Source: Flavobacteriia bacterium
Lineage (GTDB): Bacteria; Bacteroidota; Bacteroidia; Flavobacteriales; Flavobacteriaceae
Length of the DNA stretch: 9,690 bases
Direction: 5' to 3'
Assembly (NCBI GenBank): GCA_003973375.1
Contig: QNYL01000283.1
Span: 1-9,690 of the forward strand
The position numbers and the translations under genes were made by a program. The first letter of the stretch is position 1. Each line of letters begins with the position of its first letter. A model generated the notes under the pieces. It was given only the letters and a program-made list of their open reading frames with translations. It was not told the DNA's origin and made no database searches. Below, one piece after another: positions 1 through 7,527 of the stretch.

Positions 1-872
1 ATTTTGTTACGGCCTCTATCAATGATCCCGAAAAGGATTTTCTTGAACTCTATGGAGGAGAGATCGATGATCAGCATGAAGCGAATCTGAGTGGTACGAT
101 ATCCTATATCTACAGTACCGATCATTCCCAGTGGCAGGTGGCCTATGGAAGGGGGGTAAGAGCTGCTTCTATGCCTGAGCGTTTTATCAATCATTTTAAT
201 ATTGGCGCAGATCCGTATGAATATGTAGGAAATCCCTATCTGGACCCCGAAAAGAACAATCAGTTCGAAGTGTCTTTCCGTCAGGATTATGACAGAATGG
301 ATTTTGGCGTAACGCTTTTCTATTCTTTTATGAAAGACTATATCACAGCAGTGGTGGATGAGGATCTCCCCAGAAAATTTATGCCAACTGTACCGCCGGT
401 ATATGCCAAAAGATTTATCAATGTAGATCATGCCATGCAAACCGGATACGAGGCCTTTTTTAATTATAAGATCCTGAAGGATCTGGAATTCCAAAGCGAT
501 TTTTCTTATACCTACGGTCAGAATAAGGATTTTGATGAGCCTTTGCCTCAGGTGATGCCTTTTACAACCCATCTCGGACTTTTATACGATAAAGAGTCTT
601 ACTGGATCAATCTTAAATCGAGAATTGTTTCCAAACAGGACAGGATCTCAAAAACTTTTATGGAAAAAGAAACTCCTGGTTTTAATACGCTTGATTTTAG
701 TGCGGGGGTTAAACCTCTTAAAGGCTTGTCCATCGGTGCTGCTGTGCTGAATATCTTTGATACAGCTTATTATGAGCATTTAACCTTCTCTTATAAAAAT
801 TCAAATATCAACAAAGGCAGAATTTACGAACCGGGAAGGAATTTTACGGTATATGTAAATTATACTTTTTAA
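1..872 (+). CDS. TonB-dependent outer-membrane receptor, C-terminal part (5' end outside window)
   Basis: The reading frame is open from base 3 to the TAA at 870-872, about 289 codons, and the gene starts before the window. A GTG at 138 is an internal Val codon, since the frame continues upstream in the same style (FVTASINDPEKDFLELYGGE). The protein shows alternating aromatic and polar beta-strands typical of a TonB-dependent receptor barrel, the family signature NPYLDPEKNNQFE (about residues 78-90 of the visible part), a late GLSIGAAVLNIFDTAYYEH segment, and a final strand FTVYVNYTF ending in Phe, the usual outer-membrane assembly signal. Such receptors import metal chelates or other scarce ligands using TonB energy. 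The plug domain is not visible, so the substrate cannot be assigned. The RAASMPERFINHF and DPYEYVGNP stretches recall copper-receptor-like (OprC/NosA-type) members, but that is only an impression. A hairpin terminator follows 19 bases after the stop. Confidence 0.88.
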   Translation, partial: FVTASINDPEKDFLELYGGEIDDQHEANLSGTISYIYSTDHSQWQVAYGRGVRAASMPERFINHFNIGADPYEYVGNPYLDPEKNNQFEVSFRQDYDRMDFGVTLFYSFMKDYITAVVDEDLPRKFMPTVPPVYAKRFINVDHAMQTGYEAFFNYKILKDLEFQSDFSYTYGQNKDFDEPLPQVMPFTTHLGLLYDKESYWINLKSRIVSKQDRISKTFMEKETPGFNTLDFSAGVKPLKGLSIGAAVLNIFDTAYYEHLTFSYKNSNINKGRIYEPGRNFTVYVNYTF

Positions 873-891
873 AATATAGTTAGTTTAGTTT

Positions 892-928
892 AAAAAACCG
901 TTGTGGAAAAATTCCCCGGCGGTTTTTT
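892..928 (+). terminator. Rho-independent terminator after the receptor gene
   Basis: The left arm AAAAAACCG (892-900) pairs perfectly with CGGTTTTTT (920-928), and the inner part can extend through GGAA/TTCC. The run of T forms the tail on the + strand, and the A run would serve the other strand. It begins 19 bases after the receptor stop and separates that gene from the downstream hydrolase. Confidence 0.85.
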
Positions 929-981
929 GTTTTTAAACTTTTTCTTCAATAATTTTATAGAATAACTTAAAATCTAAGATC

Positions 982-1659
982 ATGAAAATTACCTATCTCG
1001 GTCACGCCTCATTAAGTATTGAAGTAGCAGGAAAAAATATCATTGTTGATCCTTTTATTACCGGAAATGAACTGGCAAAAAATATTGATATCAACAGTTT
1101 AAAAGCCGATTATATTCTGGTTACGCATGCGCATCAGGATCATATTCTCGATGTTGAGGCTATTGCCAAAAGAACAGGGGCAAAAGTGGTATCCAATTTT
1201 GAGATCATAAATCATTTTGCTGAGTTGGGCATTGAAGGGCATCCGATGAATCACGGAGGTACCTGGGCCTTTGATTTTGGAAAAGTTACTTATACCAATG
1301 CCATTCATTCCAGTTCTTTCCCTGATGGCAGTTATGGCGGCCAGCCCGGAGGATTTATCATAGAATCGGATGAAGGAAATATTTATATTGCCGGAGATAC
1401 GGCACTTACTATGGATATGAAGCTGATCCCGCTACAAACAAGCATCGATCTGGCTGTTTTGCCTTTAGGTGATAATTTTACCATGGGTATTGAAAGTGCT
1501 GCAATAGCCTCTGATTATGTTGAATGCAACAGAGTGCTGGGCTATCATTTTGATACTTTCGGATACATTGTTATTGATCATAAAAAGGCTGTGGCATCTT
1601 TTAAAGAAAAAGGAAAAGAACTGACCCTTCTTGAAATTGGCGGCTCCTTAGATGTGTAG
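982..1659 (+). CDS. Metallo-beta-lactamase-fold metal-dependent hydrolase, UPF0173 family
   Basis: This is a complete 225-residue cytoplasmic protein with no signal peptide, the usual length for the UPF0173 (YtkL/UlaG-like) family. Metal ligands are all present: the THAHQDH motif with His49, His51, Asp53 and His54, then His109 (NAIHSSS), Asp139 (IAGDTAL) and His189 (GYHFDTF). The N-terminal GHAS (residues 7-10) and the IVDPF strand are also family hallmarks. These residues predict a di-metal hydrolase. The physiological substrate is not known for this family, so none is given. The ATG at 982 is chosen because the fold begins immediately (MKITYLGHAS); no Shine-Dalgarno is visible, which is normal in Bacteroidota. 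It stands alone between the receptor terminator and a gene remnant, and no clear hairpin follows its TAG. Family assignment is firm, biological role is open. Confidence 0.92.
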   Translation: MKITYLGHASLSIEVAGKNIIVDPFITGNELAKNIDINSLKADYILVTHAHQDHILDVEAIAKRTGAKVVSNFEIINHFAELGIEGHPMNHGGTWAFDFGKVTYTNAIHSSSFPDGSYGGQPGGFIIESDEGNIYIAGDTALTMDMKLIPLQTSIDLAVLPLGDNFTMGIESAAIASDYVECNRVLGYHFDTFGYIVIDHKKAVASFKEKGKELTLLEIGGSLDV

Positions 1660-1708
1660 TTTACATGGAGAATTCTCAATAAATTACTGTTTAAGGTGAA
1701 TAAAAAAC

Positions 1709-1716
1709 TATCTTTG
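1709..1716 (+). promoter_or_regulatory. Candidate Bacteroidota -7 box (TATCTTTG)
   Basis: TATCTTTG followed by CC matches the TAnnTTTG -7 element used by the Bacteroidota primary sigma factor. No good TTG -33 element lies 17-23 bases upstream; CTG at 1687-1689 is the nearest fit. It sits about 25 bases before the transporter-like stub starting near 1740, so it looks like the surviving promoter of that broken gene. Confidence 0.4.
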
Positions 1717-1739
1717 CCGCTTTTTTAAAACAGGCAGGT

Positions 1740-1832
1740 TTGACAGAATTTATATCAAAGAGAGTTCCCAACATTAAAAATGATATTTTATCGGGTATTA
1801 GCGTTTTGACTGTCCCGATAGATGCTGATTAA
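1740..1832 (+). pseudogene. N-terminal remnant resembling a SulP-family anion transporter
   Basis: From a TTG at 1740 a 30-codon frame reads to a TAA at 1830-1832. The peptide contains KRVPNIKNDILSGISV, which resembles the cytoplasmic N-terminus and first-helix entry of SulP inorganic anion transporters (a pattern like N-x-KND-x-LSGITVA, normally followed by a hydrophobic helix). Here the match stops after about 22 residues: the next residues are LTVPIDAD and then the stop, with no membrane helix. A full SulP protein has roughly 500 residues or more, so nearly the whole gene is missing. A plausible promoter box lies just upstream and a terminator just downstream, as if an internal deletion removed the body of the gene. 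It could instead be a small unrelated ORF; recognition rests on a short segment from memory of the family. Confidence 0.45.
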
Positions 1833-1861
1833 AGAAGTCAATTTATATACGAGTAAATGTA

Positions 1862-1895
1862 AAAAAACTCAGAGTTTTAAAACCCTGAGTTTTTT
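1862..1895. terminator. Symmetric (bidirectional) terminator between convergent units
   Basis: AAAAAACTCAG (1862-1872) and CTGAGTTTTTT (1885-1895) are perfect inverted arms around a 12-base loop. Each strand carries a T tract at its 3' side, so the hairpin can end transcription of the stub or hydrolase from the left and of the S46 peptidase pair from the right. It lies 23 bases past the stop of the peptidase gene. Confidence 0.85.
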
Positions 1896-1918
1896 AATTG
1901 TATAGTGATCCTTAGATC

Positions 1919-4135
1919 TTATTTCTTAGGATGAACCAGTTTCATCTCATCGATCAAATGAGTAGCACCGGCATATTTGTCCATCACGAAAAGGACATAT
2001 CGAATATCCACTGAAATACTTCTTACAATATCAGCATCGTAATAAAGATCGCTCATAATACCTTCCCAGGTACCATCGAAAAGCAATCCGAGTAAATTAC
2101 CATGAGCATCCATTACCGGACTTCCGGAATTACCTCCTGTAGTATGATTGGTTCCCAGAAAATTCACAGGCATTCTGCCATTCTCTCCATATACTCCAAA
2201 GTCTTTTTTATAATACAGTTCACGTAATTTTTCCGGCACATCAAATTCGTAATCTCCGGGTACGTATTTTTCCATTACGCCTTTTAAATAAGTATTTGGC
2301 AGATAAAGAACCGCATCTCTAGGCTCATATCCTTTAACCCGGCCGTAATTGGCCCGTAGGGTAAAATTGGCATCAGGATAAAAACGGTCATTAGGAAATA
2401 CTTCCATCAGGGCTTTCATGTATTTCTTTTGTATCGCATTCAGTTCTAAAGTAATTTTTTGATATTTGGGTTCGATCTTGTTGTAAAAAATACTGTGTAA
2501 TTCCTTGCCAAAAGCGTAACCTTTATCGTTATTCAGTTTTTTGATCACTTCCTCAGGAGTTCCTGAAAGTAATTCTTTAACTCCTTTCAAGCTGGTAAAC
2601 TTTGAATTTTGATAAATGTCTGCAGTCAGTTTAGAAAAATCAACACCTTTCATGTTCTCAGGTAAATAATCCTTAGGAACTTTCTGAGCATACAAACGGG
2701 TCAGACTTTCAAATACAGGCTGATCAACCTTAGCGCTGTAATTTTTATACTTACTTTCGTAACCTGATAAAATTCTTTCACGTGTTTTCTCAAATGCCTG
2801 CGCTCCCCCTTTTTTATAGGCCATTTCCAGTTGATAGGCACTGAAGGTAAAGTTTAGTAATTCTACGTTTCTGTAAGCTACTTCGATCCAAAGATCTCTT
2901 GCCAGGGCAACCTGCTCAATATCTTTATAGAGTCTTTCAAAATCAGGCAGCAGCGATTGATATTGTGTTAAACCTTTTTGATTGATGATCTGTGTGAATT
3001 TAGCCTCTTTATCCTTTTTCTTTTGAATACCATGGGTTTGATGAATTCCCTGGTCTTCACCGATCCATTTTTTCCAGTAATTGGCAATTCCGGCATATTT
3101 TGAAGCATATTGAATTCTGATCTTCTCATCAGCTTTCATAAATTCATCAACAATCTTTAGTGCATTTTCTCTTACCTTGATCTTGGCAGGGTTTAAAACA
3201 TTAACAATCTGACTTACCCCAACGGCAGGCAGATATTCATTGGTTCTGCCCGGAAATCCTAAGATCAGATTAAAATCATTTTCCTCAACACCATCAAGTG
3301 AGATTGGTAAAAAATGTTTGGGTTTATACGGTACATTGTCTTTGGAATATTCTGCAGGATGATTATTGGCATCTGCATAGATTCTGAAAACAGAAAAATC
3401 TCCGGTATGGCGTGGCCACATCCAGTTATCGGTATCAGAACCAAATTTACCAATAGAGGTTGGTGGAGCTCCTACCATCCGAACATCTTTATACACTTCG
3501 GTAATGATCAGATAGTACTTATTTCCTTTGTAAAAGGATTTTACATTGGCTGTTTGCCAGGCTTCCTTATCCGCCGATTTTGTAATTTTATTGATATTCT
3601 GATTGATAAGCTTCATTTTAGAAACTTCATCCATGCTGTCCTTTACACCGTTAAAAACCTGAGATGTTACATCGTCGATCCTGATGATGAATGTAGCTTT
3701 TAATCCGGGAGAGACCAGTTCTTCACTGTGATCTTTTGCCCAAAAGCCATTTTTTAAATAATCGTGTTCAACGGTAGAGTGAGACTGAATGGTACTGTAA
3801 CCACAGTGATGATTGGTTAAAAGTAATCCTTTTGGAGAAACTACTTCTGAAGTACATCCGCCACCAAAAATAGCAACAGCATCTTTAATACTTGGATGTT
3901 CTGTATCCCAGATGTCTTTGGCAGAAATTTTACTTCCCAGTAATTTCATCTCTTCTTCGTTCATTCCTTCCAGCAGAGAAGGGATCCACATACCTCCCTG
4001 TATTTCTTTTGCTTTGGCATCACTTAGAACAGATGCCTTTTCGGGTTCAGCTACAACTTTAGTGGTTTCCTGAGTGGTTTTACAGGAAACAAAACTCAGT
4101 GCAGCAATAAATAAATAGAGCTTAAAGTATTTCAT
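1919..4135 (-). CDS. S46 family dipeptidyl-peptidase, Gly-type (DPP7-like S1 site), predicted lipoprotein
   Basis: This 738-residue serine exopeptidase belongs to family S46, which releases dipeptides from peptide N-termini in the periplasm. The trypsin-like catalytic set is visible: His110 in TNHHCGY, probably Asp246 in RHTGDFS, and Ser670 in GGNSGSP. Cys94 and Cys111 are placed for a disulfide near the active site. The residue 18 after the catalytic Ser, equivalent to position 673 in Porphyromonas gingivalis enzymes, is Gly688 (LLFDGTW). Gly there is known to mark DPP7 (hydrophobic P1), while Arg marks DPP11. The surrounding sequence (WEGIMSDLYYD) otherwise resembles the DPP11-type neighbour. 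The N-terminus MKYFKLYLFIAALSFVSC gives a lipobox-like end with Cys18, followed by a linker of about 28 residues before GGMWIPSL. It starts 20 bases after the stop of the upstream paralogue, so the two are probably co-transcribed. Substrate preference is inferred. Confidence 0.93.
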   Translation of the reverse strand: MKYFKLYLFIAALSFVSCKTTQETTKVVAEPEKASVLSDAKAKEIQGGMWIPSLLEGMNEEEMKLLGSKISAKDIWDTEHPSIKDAVAIFGGGCTSEVVSPKGLLLTNHHCGYSTIQSHSTVEHDYLKNGFWAKDHSEELVSPGLKATFIIRIDDVTSQVFNGVKDSMDEVSKMKLINQNINKITKSADKEAWQTANVKSFYKGNKYYLIITEVYKDVRMVGAPPTSIGKFGSDTDNWMWPRHTGDFSVFRIYADANNHPAEYSKDNVPYKPKHFLPISLDGVEENDFNLILGFPGRTNEYLPAVGVSQIVNVLNPAKIKVRENALKIVDEFMKADEKIRIQYASKYAGIANYWKKWIGEDQGIHQTHGIQKKKDKEAKFTQIINQKGLTQYQSLLPDFERLYKDIEQVALARDLWIEVAYRNVELLNFTFSAYQLEMAYKKGGAQAFEKTRERILSGYESKYKNYSAKVDQPVFESLTRLYAQKVPKDYLPENMKGVDFSKLTADIYQNSKFTSLKGVKELLSGTPEEVIKKLNNDKGYAFGKELHSIFYNKIEPKYQKITLELNAIQKKYMKALMEVFPNDRFYPDANFTLRANYGRVKGYEPRDAVLYLPNTYLKGVMEKYVPGDYEFDVPEKLRELYYKKDFGVYGENGRMPVNFLGTNHTTGGNSGSPVMDAHGNLLGLLFDGTWEGIMSDLYYDADIVRSISVDIRYVLFVMDKYAGATHLIDEMKLVHPKK

Positions 4136-4155
4136 TTTATATTGATTTTGAGTGA

Positions 4156-6285
4156 TTATTTCTTTTTTGGGTGAACGAGTTTCATTTCATCGATCAGACG
4201 TTTATCTCCAGCATATTTATCGATGATAAACAGAATATAACGAACATCAACCATGATATTTCTACAAATCTCCGGGTCGTAATTGTAATCGCTCATGGTA
4301 CCTTCCCAAACACGATCAAAATTGAGTCCGATTAAGTTTCCGTAGGCATCGATTACCGGGCTACCTGAATTTCCCCCTGTGGTATGGTTAGTCCCCAGGA
4401 AATTTACAGGCATCTTACTATCGGAACCGTAATTGCCATAATCTTTTTTCTCGTAGAGATCGATCAATTTTTGTGAAACATCAAATTCATAATCTCCAGG
4501 TACATATTTTTCCATTACCCCTTTTAAATGAGAGACCGGCTTATAATAAATCCCGTCTTTAGGAAAATAGCCTTTTACTTGTCCGTAAGTAACTCTTAAA
4601 GTTCCGTTGGCATCCGGAAAGAATCTCATTTTCGGGAAGGTTTCCATCAGAGCTTTCATATATTTTTTTTGTACGGCATTGATCTGTAAATTGATATCGT
4701 AAAATTCAGGATTGATCTTCTGATAAAAATCCTCGGTTAATACTTTACCTAATTGATAACCGCTGTCGGCATTAATCTTTTTCAATACGTCTTCACGATT
4801 GCCTTCCAGCAAAGACTTCATTCCGTTAAAACTTGTGATCTTTGAAGTAGAATAGATCTTTGTGGTCAGTTCATGTACATCGATATTTTTCAGATCATCT
4901 GATAAATATTTGGCTGGGATCTTTTCAATATAGAGACCTATCAGCTTTTCAAAAACCTCCCGATCTACTTTTGGATTGTAATTCTTATAAAAACCTTTAA
5001 AACGGTTGATCAGTGCCTCTCTTTCCTTATCGAATTTTGCAGGATCCTTTTTAACAACATATTCAAACTGATAAAGTTTTACTGTGGCGTTGAGCAGTTC
5101 GATATTGCGGTAAACCACCTCAGTCCAGTAGGCTCTTGCCAAAGCTACATCTTCAAATTTGTGATAGAGCCGGTTAAAGTCGTTTAAAAGTGAGCTGTAT
5201 TCAGCTTTACCGGCTACTTTTTTCTGAAATTCATCTTCCAGTTTTCTTTTTTTATCAATGGCATTAGATCTTTCGAGTCCCTGATTTTCACCGATCCATT
5301 TTTTCCAGTAATTGGCAATAGAAGCAAATTTTGAAGCGTACTGGATCTTGATCTTTTCATCAGCCCTCATATATTTATCCACTATTTTAAGGGCTTCATC
5401 ACGTATTTTAATTTTTGCGGGATTGATCTTATGAATGATCTGATCAATAGCTACAGCAGGAAGATATTCGCTGGTTCTTCCGGGAAACCCGAATACGAGA
5501 GTGAAATCGTTCTCTTCAACACCATCAACGGATACCGGTAAGAAATGTTTTGGTTTGTAGGGAACATTATCCGGTGAATATTCAGCCGGACGGTTGTTCT
5601 TATCGGCATAGATTCTGAAAAGAGAAAAATCACCGGAATGTCTTGGCCACATCCAGTTATCGGTATCTGAGCCAAATTTTCCTATAGAAGAGGGAGGAGC
5701 TCCCACCAAACGGATGTCTCTGTAATTCTCGATTACAAAAAGGTAGTACTGATTGCCATCGTACATCGGTTTGATCATTACCTCCTGCCAGTCTTCTTTT
5801 TTGGTATTCTTTTTTACCAAAGCGATATTCTGATCGATCTTTGATTGTTTTTCTTTAACGCTCATGGATTCGGTAACTCCTTTAAAGATCAGGTTGCTTA
5901 CATCATCAATTCTTTTGATAAAGGTAACATGCATACCCGGATTAGCGAGTTCTTCATCCGGGTTCATCGCCCAGAAGCCATCTTTTAAATAATCGTGTTC
6001 TACGGAAGAGTGCGACTGGATAGCAGCATATCCGCAGTGATGATTGGTCAGGATCAGTGCCTTGTCGGAAATGATCTCGCCGGTACATCCTCCGTTAAAA
6101 TGAATGATGGCATCTTTTAAGCTGGAATTATTGACATCCCAAATATCTTTAGCAGTCATTTTGCTGCCGAGATTATGCATTTCAGTCTCGTTCATCCCTT
6201 CGAGAAGAGAGGGGATCCACATCCCGCCCTGCTGGGCAGAGACCTGAAAGATGATAAAGAAAAATAATACTTTCAGTTGTTTCAT
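4156..6285 (-). CDS. dpp11: S46 family dipeptidyl-peptidase, Arg-type (DPP11, Asp/Glu-specific)
   Basis: This 709-residue S46 peptidase is expected to remove dipeptides with Asp or Glu at P1, in the periplasm. Catalytic residues are His83 (TNHHCGY), probably Asp219 (RHSGDFS) and Ser640 (GGNSGSP); Cys67 and Cys84 may form a disulfide. Arg658 (NFDRVWEG) lies 18 residues after the catalytic Ser, matching Arg673 of Porphyromonas gingivalis DPP11, the residue known to select acidic side chains. The ATG at 6285 is chosen over a TTG at 6318: it begins a clean signal peptide (MKQLKVLFFFIIFQVSA, cleavage before QQGGMW), whereas the TTG overlaps a promoter -7 box. Length and spacing fit the family. It is the first gene of a tandem pair with the Gly-type paralogue 20 bases downstream, and lies 108 bases after a DUF4421 gene on the same strand. 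Confidence 0.93.
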   Translation of the reverse strand: MKQLKVLFFFIIFQVSAQQGGMWIPSLLEGMNETEMHNLGSKMTAKDIWDVNNSSLKDAIIHFNGGCTGEIISDKALILTNHHCGYAAIQSHSSVEHDYLKDGFWAMNPDEELANPGMHVTFIKRIDDVSNLIFKGVTESMSVKEKQSKIDQNIALVKKNTKKEDWQEVMIKPMYDGNQYYLFVIENYRDIRLVGAPPSSIGKFGSDTDNWMWPRHSGDFSLFRIYADKNNRPAEYSPDNVPYKPKHFLPVSVDGVEENDFTLVFGFPGRTSEYLPAVAIDQIIHKINPAKIKIRDEALKIVDKYMRADEKIKIQYASKFASIANYWKKWIGENQGLERSNAIDKKRKLEDEFQKKVAGKAEYSSLLNDFNRLYHKFEDVALARAYWTEVVYRNIELLNATVKLYQFEYVVKKDPAKFDKEREALINRFKGFYKNYNPKVDREVFEKLIGLYIEKIPAKYLSDDLKNIDVHELTTKIYSTSKITSFNGMKSLLEGNREDVLKKINADSGYQLGKVLTEDFYQKINPEFYDINLQINAVQKKYMKALMETFPKMRFFPDANGTLRVTYGQVKGYFPKDGIYYKPVSHLKGVMEKYVPGDYEFDVSQKLIDLYEKKDYGNYGSDSKMPVNFLGTNHTTGGNSGSPVIDAYGNLIGLNFDRVWEGTMSDYNYDPEICRNIMVDVRYILFIIDKYAGDKRLIDEMKLVHPKKK

Positions 6286-6315
6286 TATAAAAAGTTTAAT
6301 TGAGTTATTATTAAA

Positions 6316-6340
6316 CAAATATAATCAACAGCAGAAACAA
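6316..6340 (-). promoter_or_regulatory. Candidate promoter of the S46 peptidase pair
   Basis: On the - strand TATATTTG (6316-6323) fits the Bacteroidota -7 consensus TAnnTTTG. A TTG at 6338-6340 could be the -33 element, but the 14-base gap is shorter than the usual 17-23. The box is about 30 bases before the chosen ATG at 6285, giving a short leader. It overlaps the alternative TTG start at 6318 and so argues against that start. Confidence 0.5.
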
Positions 6341-6393
6341 TTATGGAGAATATTAAGAATACTTTTCAACAGGTAGAAAGAGAGCAGAGGGGG

Positions 6394-7383
6394 CTAAAAA
6401 GGATTCTGATCCTCGAGCCAGTCAACACTTTTTTTTAGAAACCGTGGGGCTTTAAAGCGGTAGCCAACATAAATTCTGAAGATGTTCCGCGCCGTATTGA
6501 ACTTGATAATGGCATTGTTTTCACGAGGAGTATAAATACCTCTGAAATCAGTGCCGCCATAAAAACTATCAGAGTTGTATCCAATACCCATTTGCGTATA
6601 AAGATTGATAACAAAATCAGTGTTTCTTGAAATATTTCTTTCATCATCAATCTTTGTAGTAACCTTGTTAAATTCCAGTCCGGCACCCGGCATAAAACCC
6701 ATAAAAGCATACCAGCGTTTACTAATCACGAAATTATATAAATAACCGGCATTAGCTATCAGACTAAAAGTGTTCAAATCCTGAATACTGGTTTTATCTC
6801 GGATATCGAGATAACCGTAACCTATGCTGGTAAGCAGGCTTCCTGCACTTTTTCGCTGAATTTCAGTTTGTTTAAAGATGGATTCCAGAGAGAGTTTAGG
6901 GTTGAATTTATACAAGGTTCTTCCATAGATATTTACGGTATTCAGATAGGGAAGAATAAGAAGATCACTATTGGTAAATGTGCCATCGTTTTGAATAATA
7001 TCACTCACATAATATCCTTTGATCTTTGAAAACTCCAGGGTCTGCATCCAGTTTTTATAAAAAAAGTCGCCCTGAAATTTAAAGATTCGGGTTTTTCCCT
7101 TTTCACTGCTGTTATCGGGCATTAAAAATCTTGGGGAATAGCCAATTTTAAAAGAAATAAAGCGATAATTAAAGGATAAGTTGGTTCTGGAATTCAGATT
7201 TGGCGAAATATTGTAGCTCAGATTTTTTGTATGATATTCGAAAGTCTGGATATCATTATCGATATCCAGTTTGATATTCATCGTTTCTTTCATGGTTTCG
7301 ATGTATTCTGATCTTTGAAAGTTGTTTTGAGAAAACAAATAAAAAGGGAGTAGCCCAAAAAAGAAGATGAATTTTCTTTGCAT
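6394..7383 (-). CDS. DUF4421 family outer-membrane beta-barrel protein
   Basis: This 329-residue protein opens with a signal peptide (MQRKFIFFFGLLPFYLFS, cleavage before QNNF). The mature part is a series of amphipathic beta-strands: SYNISPNLNSRTNLSFNYRF and FISFKIGYSPRF near residues 55-85, TRIFKFQGDFFYKNW near 95-110, then repeated strands such as YAFMGFMPGAGLEF and a late FRIYVGYRF. The order of a strand of the type NxRTNLxxxY followed by GYSP fits the DUF4421 family of Bacteroidota, whose role is unknown; a barrel in the outer membrane is inferred. I start it at the second possible ATG (7383) because the -7 box at 7400-7407 would leave almost no leader for the upstream ATG at 7392 and because MQRKF begins the signal peptide properly. 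It precedes the S46 pair on the same strand but is not clearly in one operon with it. Confidence 0.72.
   Translation of the reverse strand: MQRKFIFFFGLLPFYLFSQNNFQRSEYIETMKETMNIKLDIDNDIQTFEYHTKNLSYNISPNLNSRTNLSFNYRFISFKIGYSPRFLMPDNSSEKGKTRIFKFQGDFFYKNWMQTLEFSKIKGYYVSDIIQNDGTFTNSDLLILPYLNTVNIYGRTLYKFNPKLSLESIFKQTEIQRKSAGSLLTSIGYGYLDIRDKTSIQDLNTFSLIANAGYLYNFVISKRWYAFMGFMPGAGLEFNKVTTKIDDERNISRNTDFVINLYTQMGIGYNSDSFYGGTDFRGIYTPRENNAIIKFNTARNIFRIYVGYRFKAPRFLKKSVDWLEDQNPF
6396..6413 (-). terminator. Weak hairpin overlapping the DUF4421 stop codon, possible terminator
   Basis: Read on the - strand, AGGAT, loop CAGA and ATCCT are followed directly by a T tract that runs into the TAG stop. The stem is only 5 bp, so termination would be partial at best. 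If it works, the peptidase pair depends mainly on its own promoter. Confidence 0.3.
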
Positions 7384-7399
7384 TTTACACATTTTGTTC

Positions 7400-7407
7400 C
7401 AAATATA
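7400..7407 (-). promoter_or_regulatory. Candidate -7 box of the DUF4421 gene
   Basis: The - strand reads TATATTTG, a full match to TAnnTTTG and identical to the box before the S46 pair. No TTG lies at the proper -33 distance; the nearest is 7 bases away. The box is about 17 bases from the ATG at 7383 and only 7 from the one at 7392. Confidence 0.42.
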
Positions 7408-7466
7408 GAATAATCAAAACTTTTTTAAAAACCTGTACCTGAATAAAAACAAAAATACTCCAAATA

Positions 7467-7498
7467 TTGAATCTCAATTGATTTAATTAATATATTAG
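7467..7498 (+). promoter_or_regulatory. Candidate promoter of the DUF819 gene
   Basis: TTG at 7467-7469 and TATATTAG at 7491-7498 are separated by 21 bases, inside the usual 17-23 range. The -7 box departs from TAnnTTTG at one base (TTAG for TTTG). It would give a leader of roughly 20 bases before the ATG at 7528. It lies in the 144-base divergent gap shared with the DUF4421 gene. Confidence 0.4.
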
Positions 7499-7527
7499 CC
7501 CAATTTTATAAACCAAACATAAAAAGA

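Noticed and set aside
138..140. GTG as the start of the first gene
   Set aside because: The same frame is open upstream to the window edge with receptor-like sequence, so it is an internal Val codon.
1668..1677. Perfect palindrome GAGAATTCTC just after the hydrolase gene
   Set aside because: Ten bases is common by chance, it has no T tract for termination and no paired site that would suggest an operator.
3314..3703. 129-codon frame on the + strand opposite the Gly-type peptidase
   Set aside because: It lies wholly inside a well-conserved gene on the other strand and its translation shows no domain or signal; a shadow frame.
1919..6285. The S46 pair as one duplicated gene broken by an assembly error
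   Set aside because: Both copies are full length, each has its own signal sequence and catalytic residues, and they differ throughout, so they are true paralogues.
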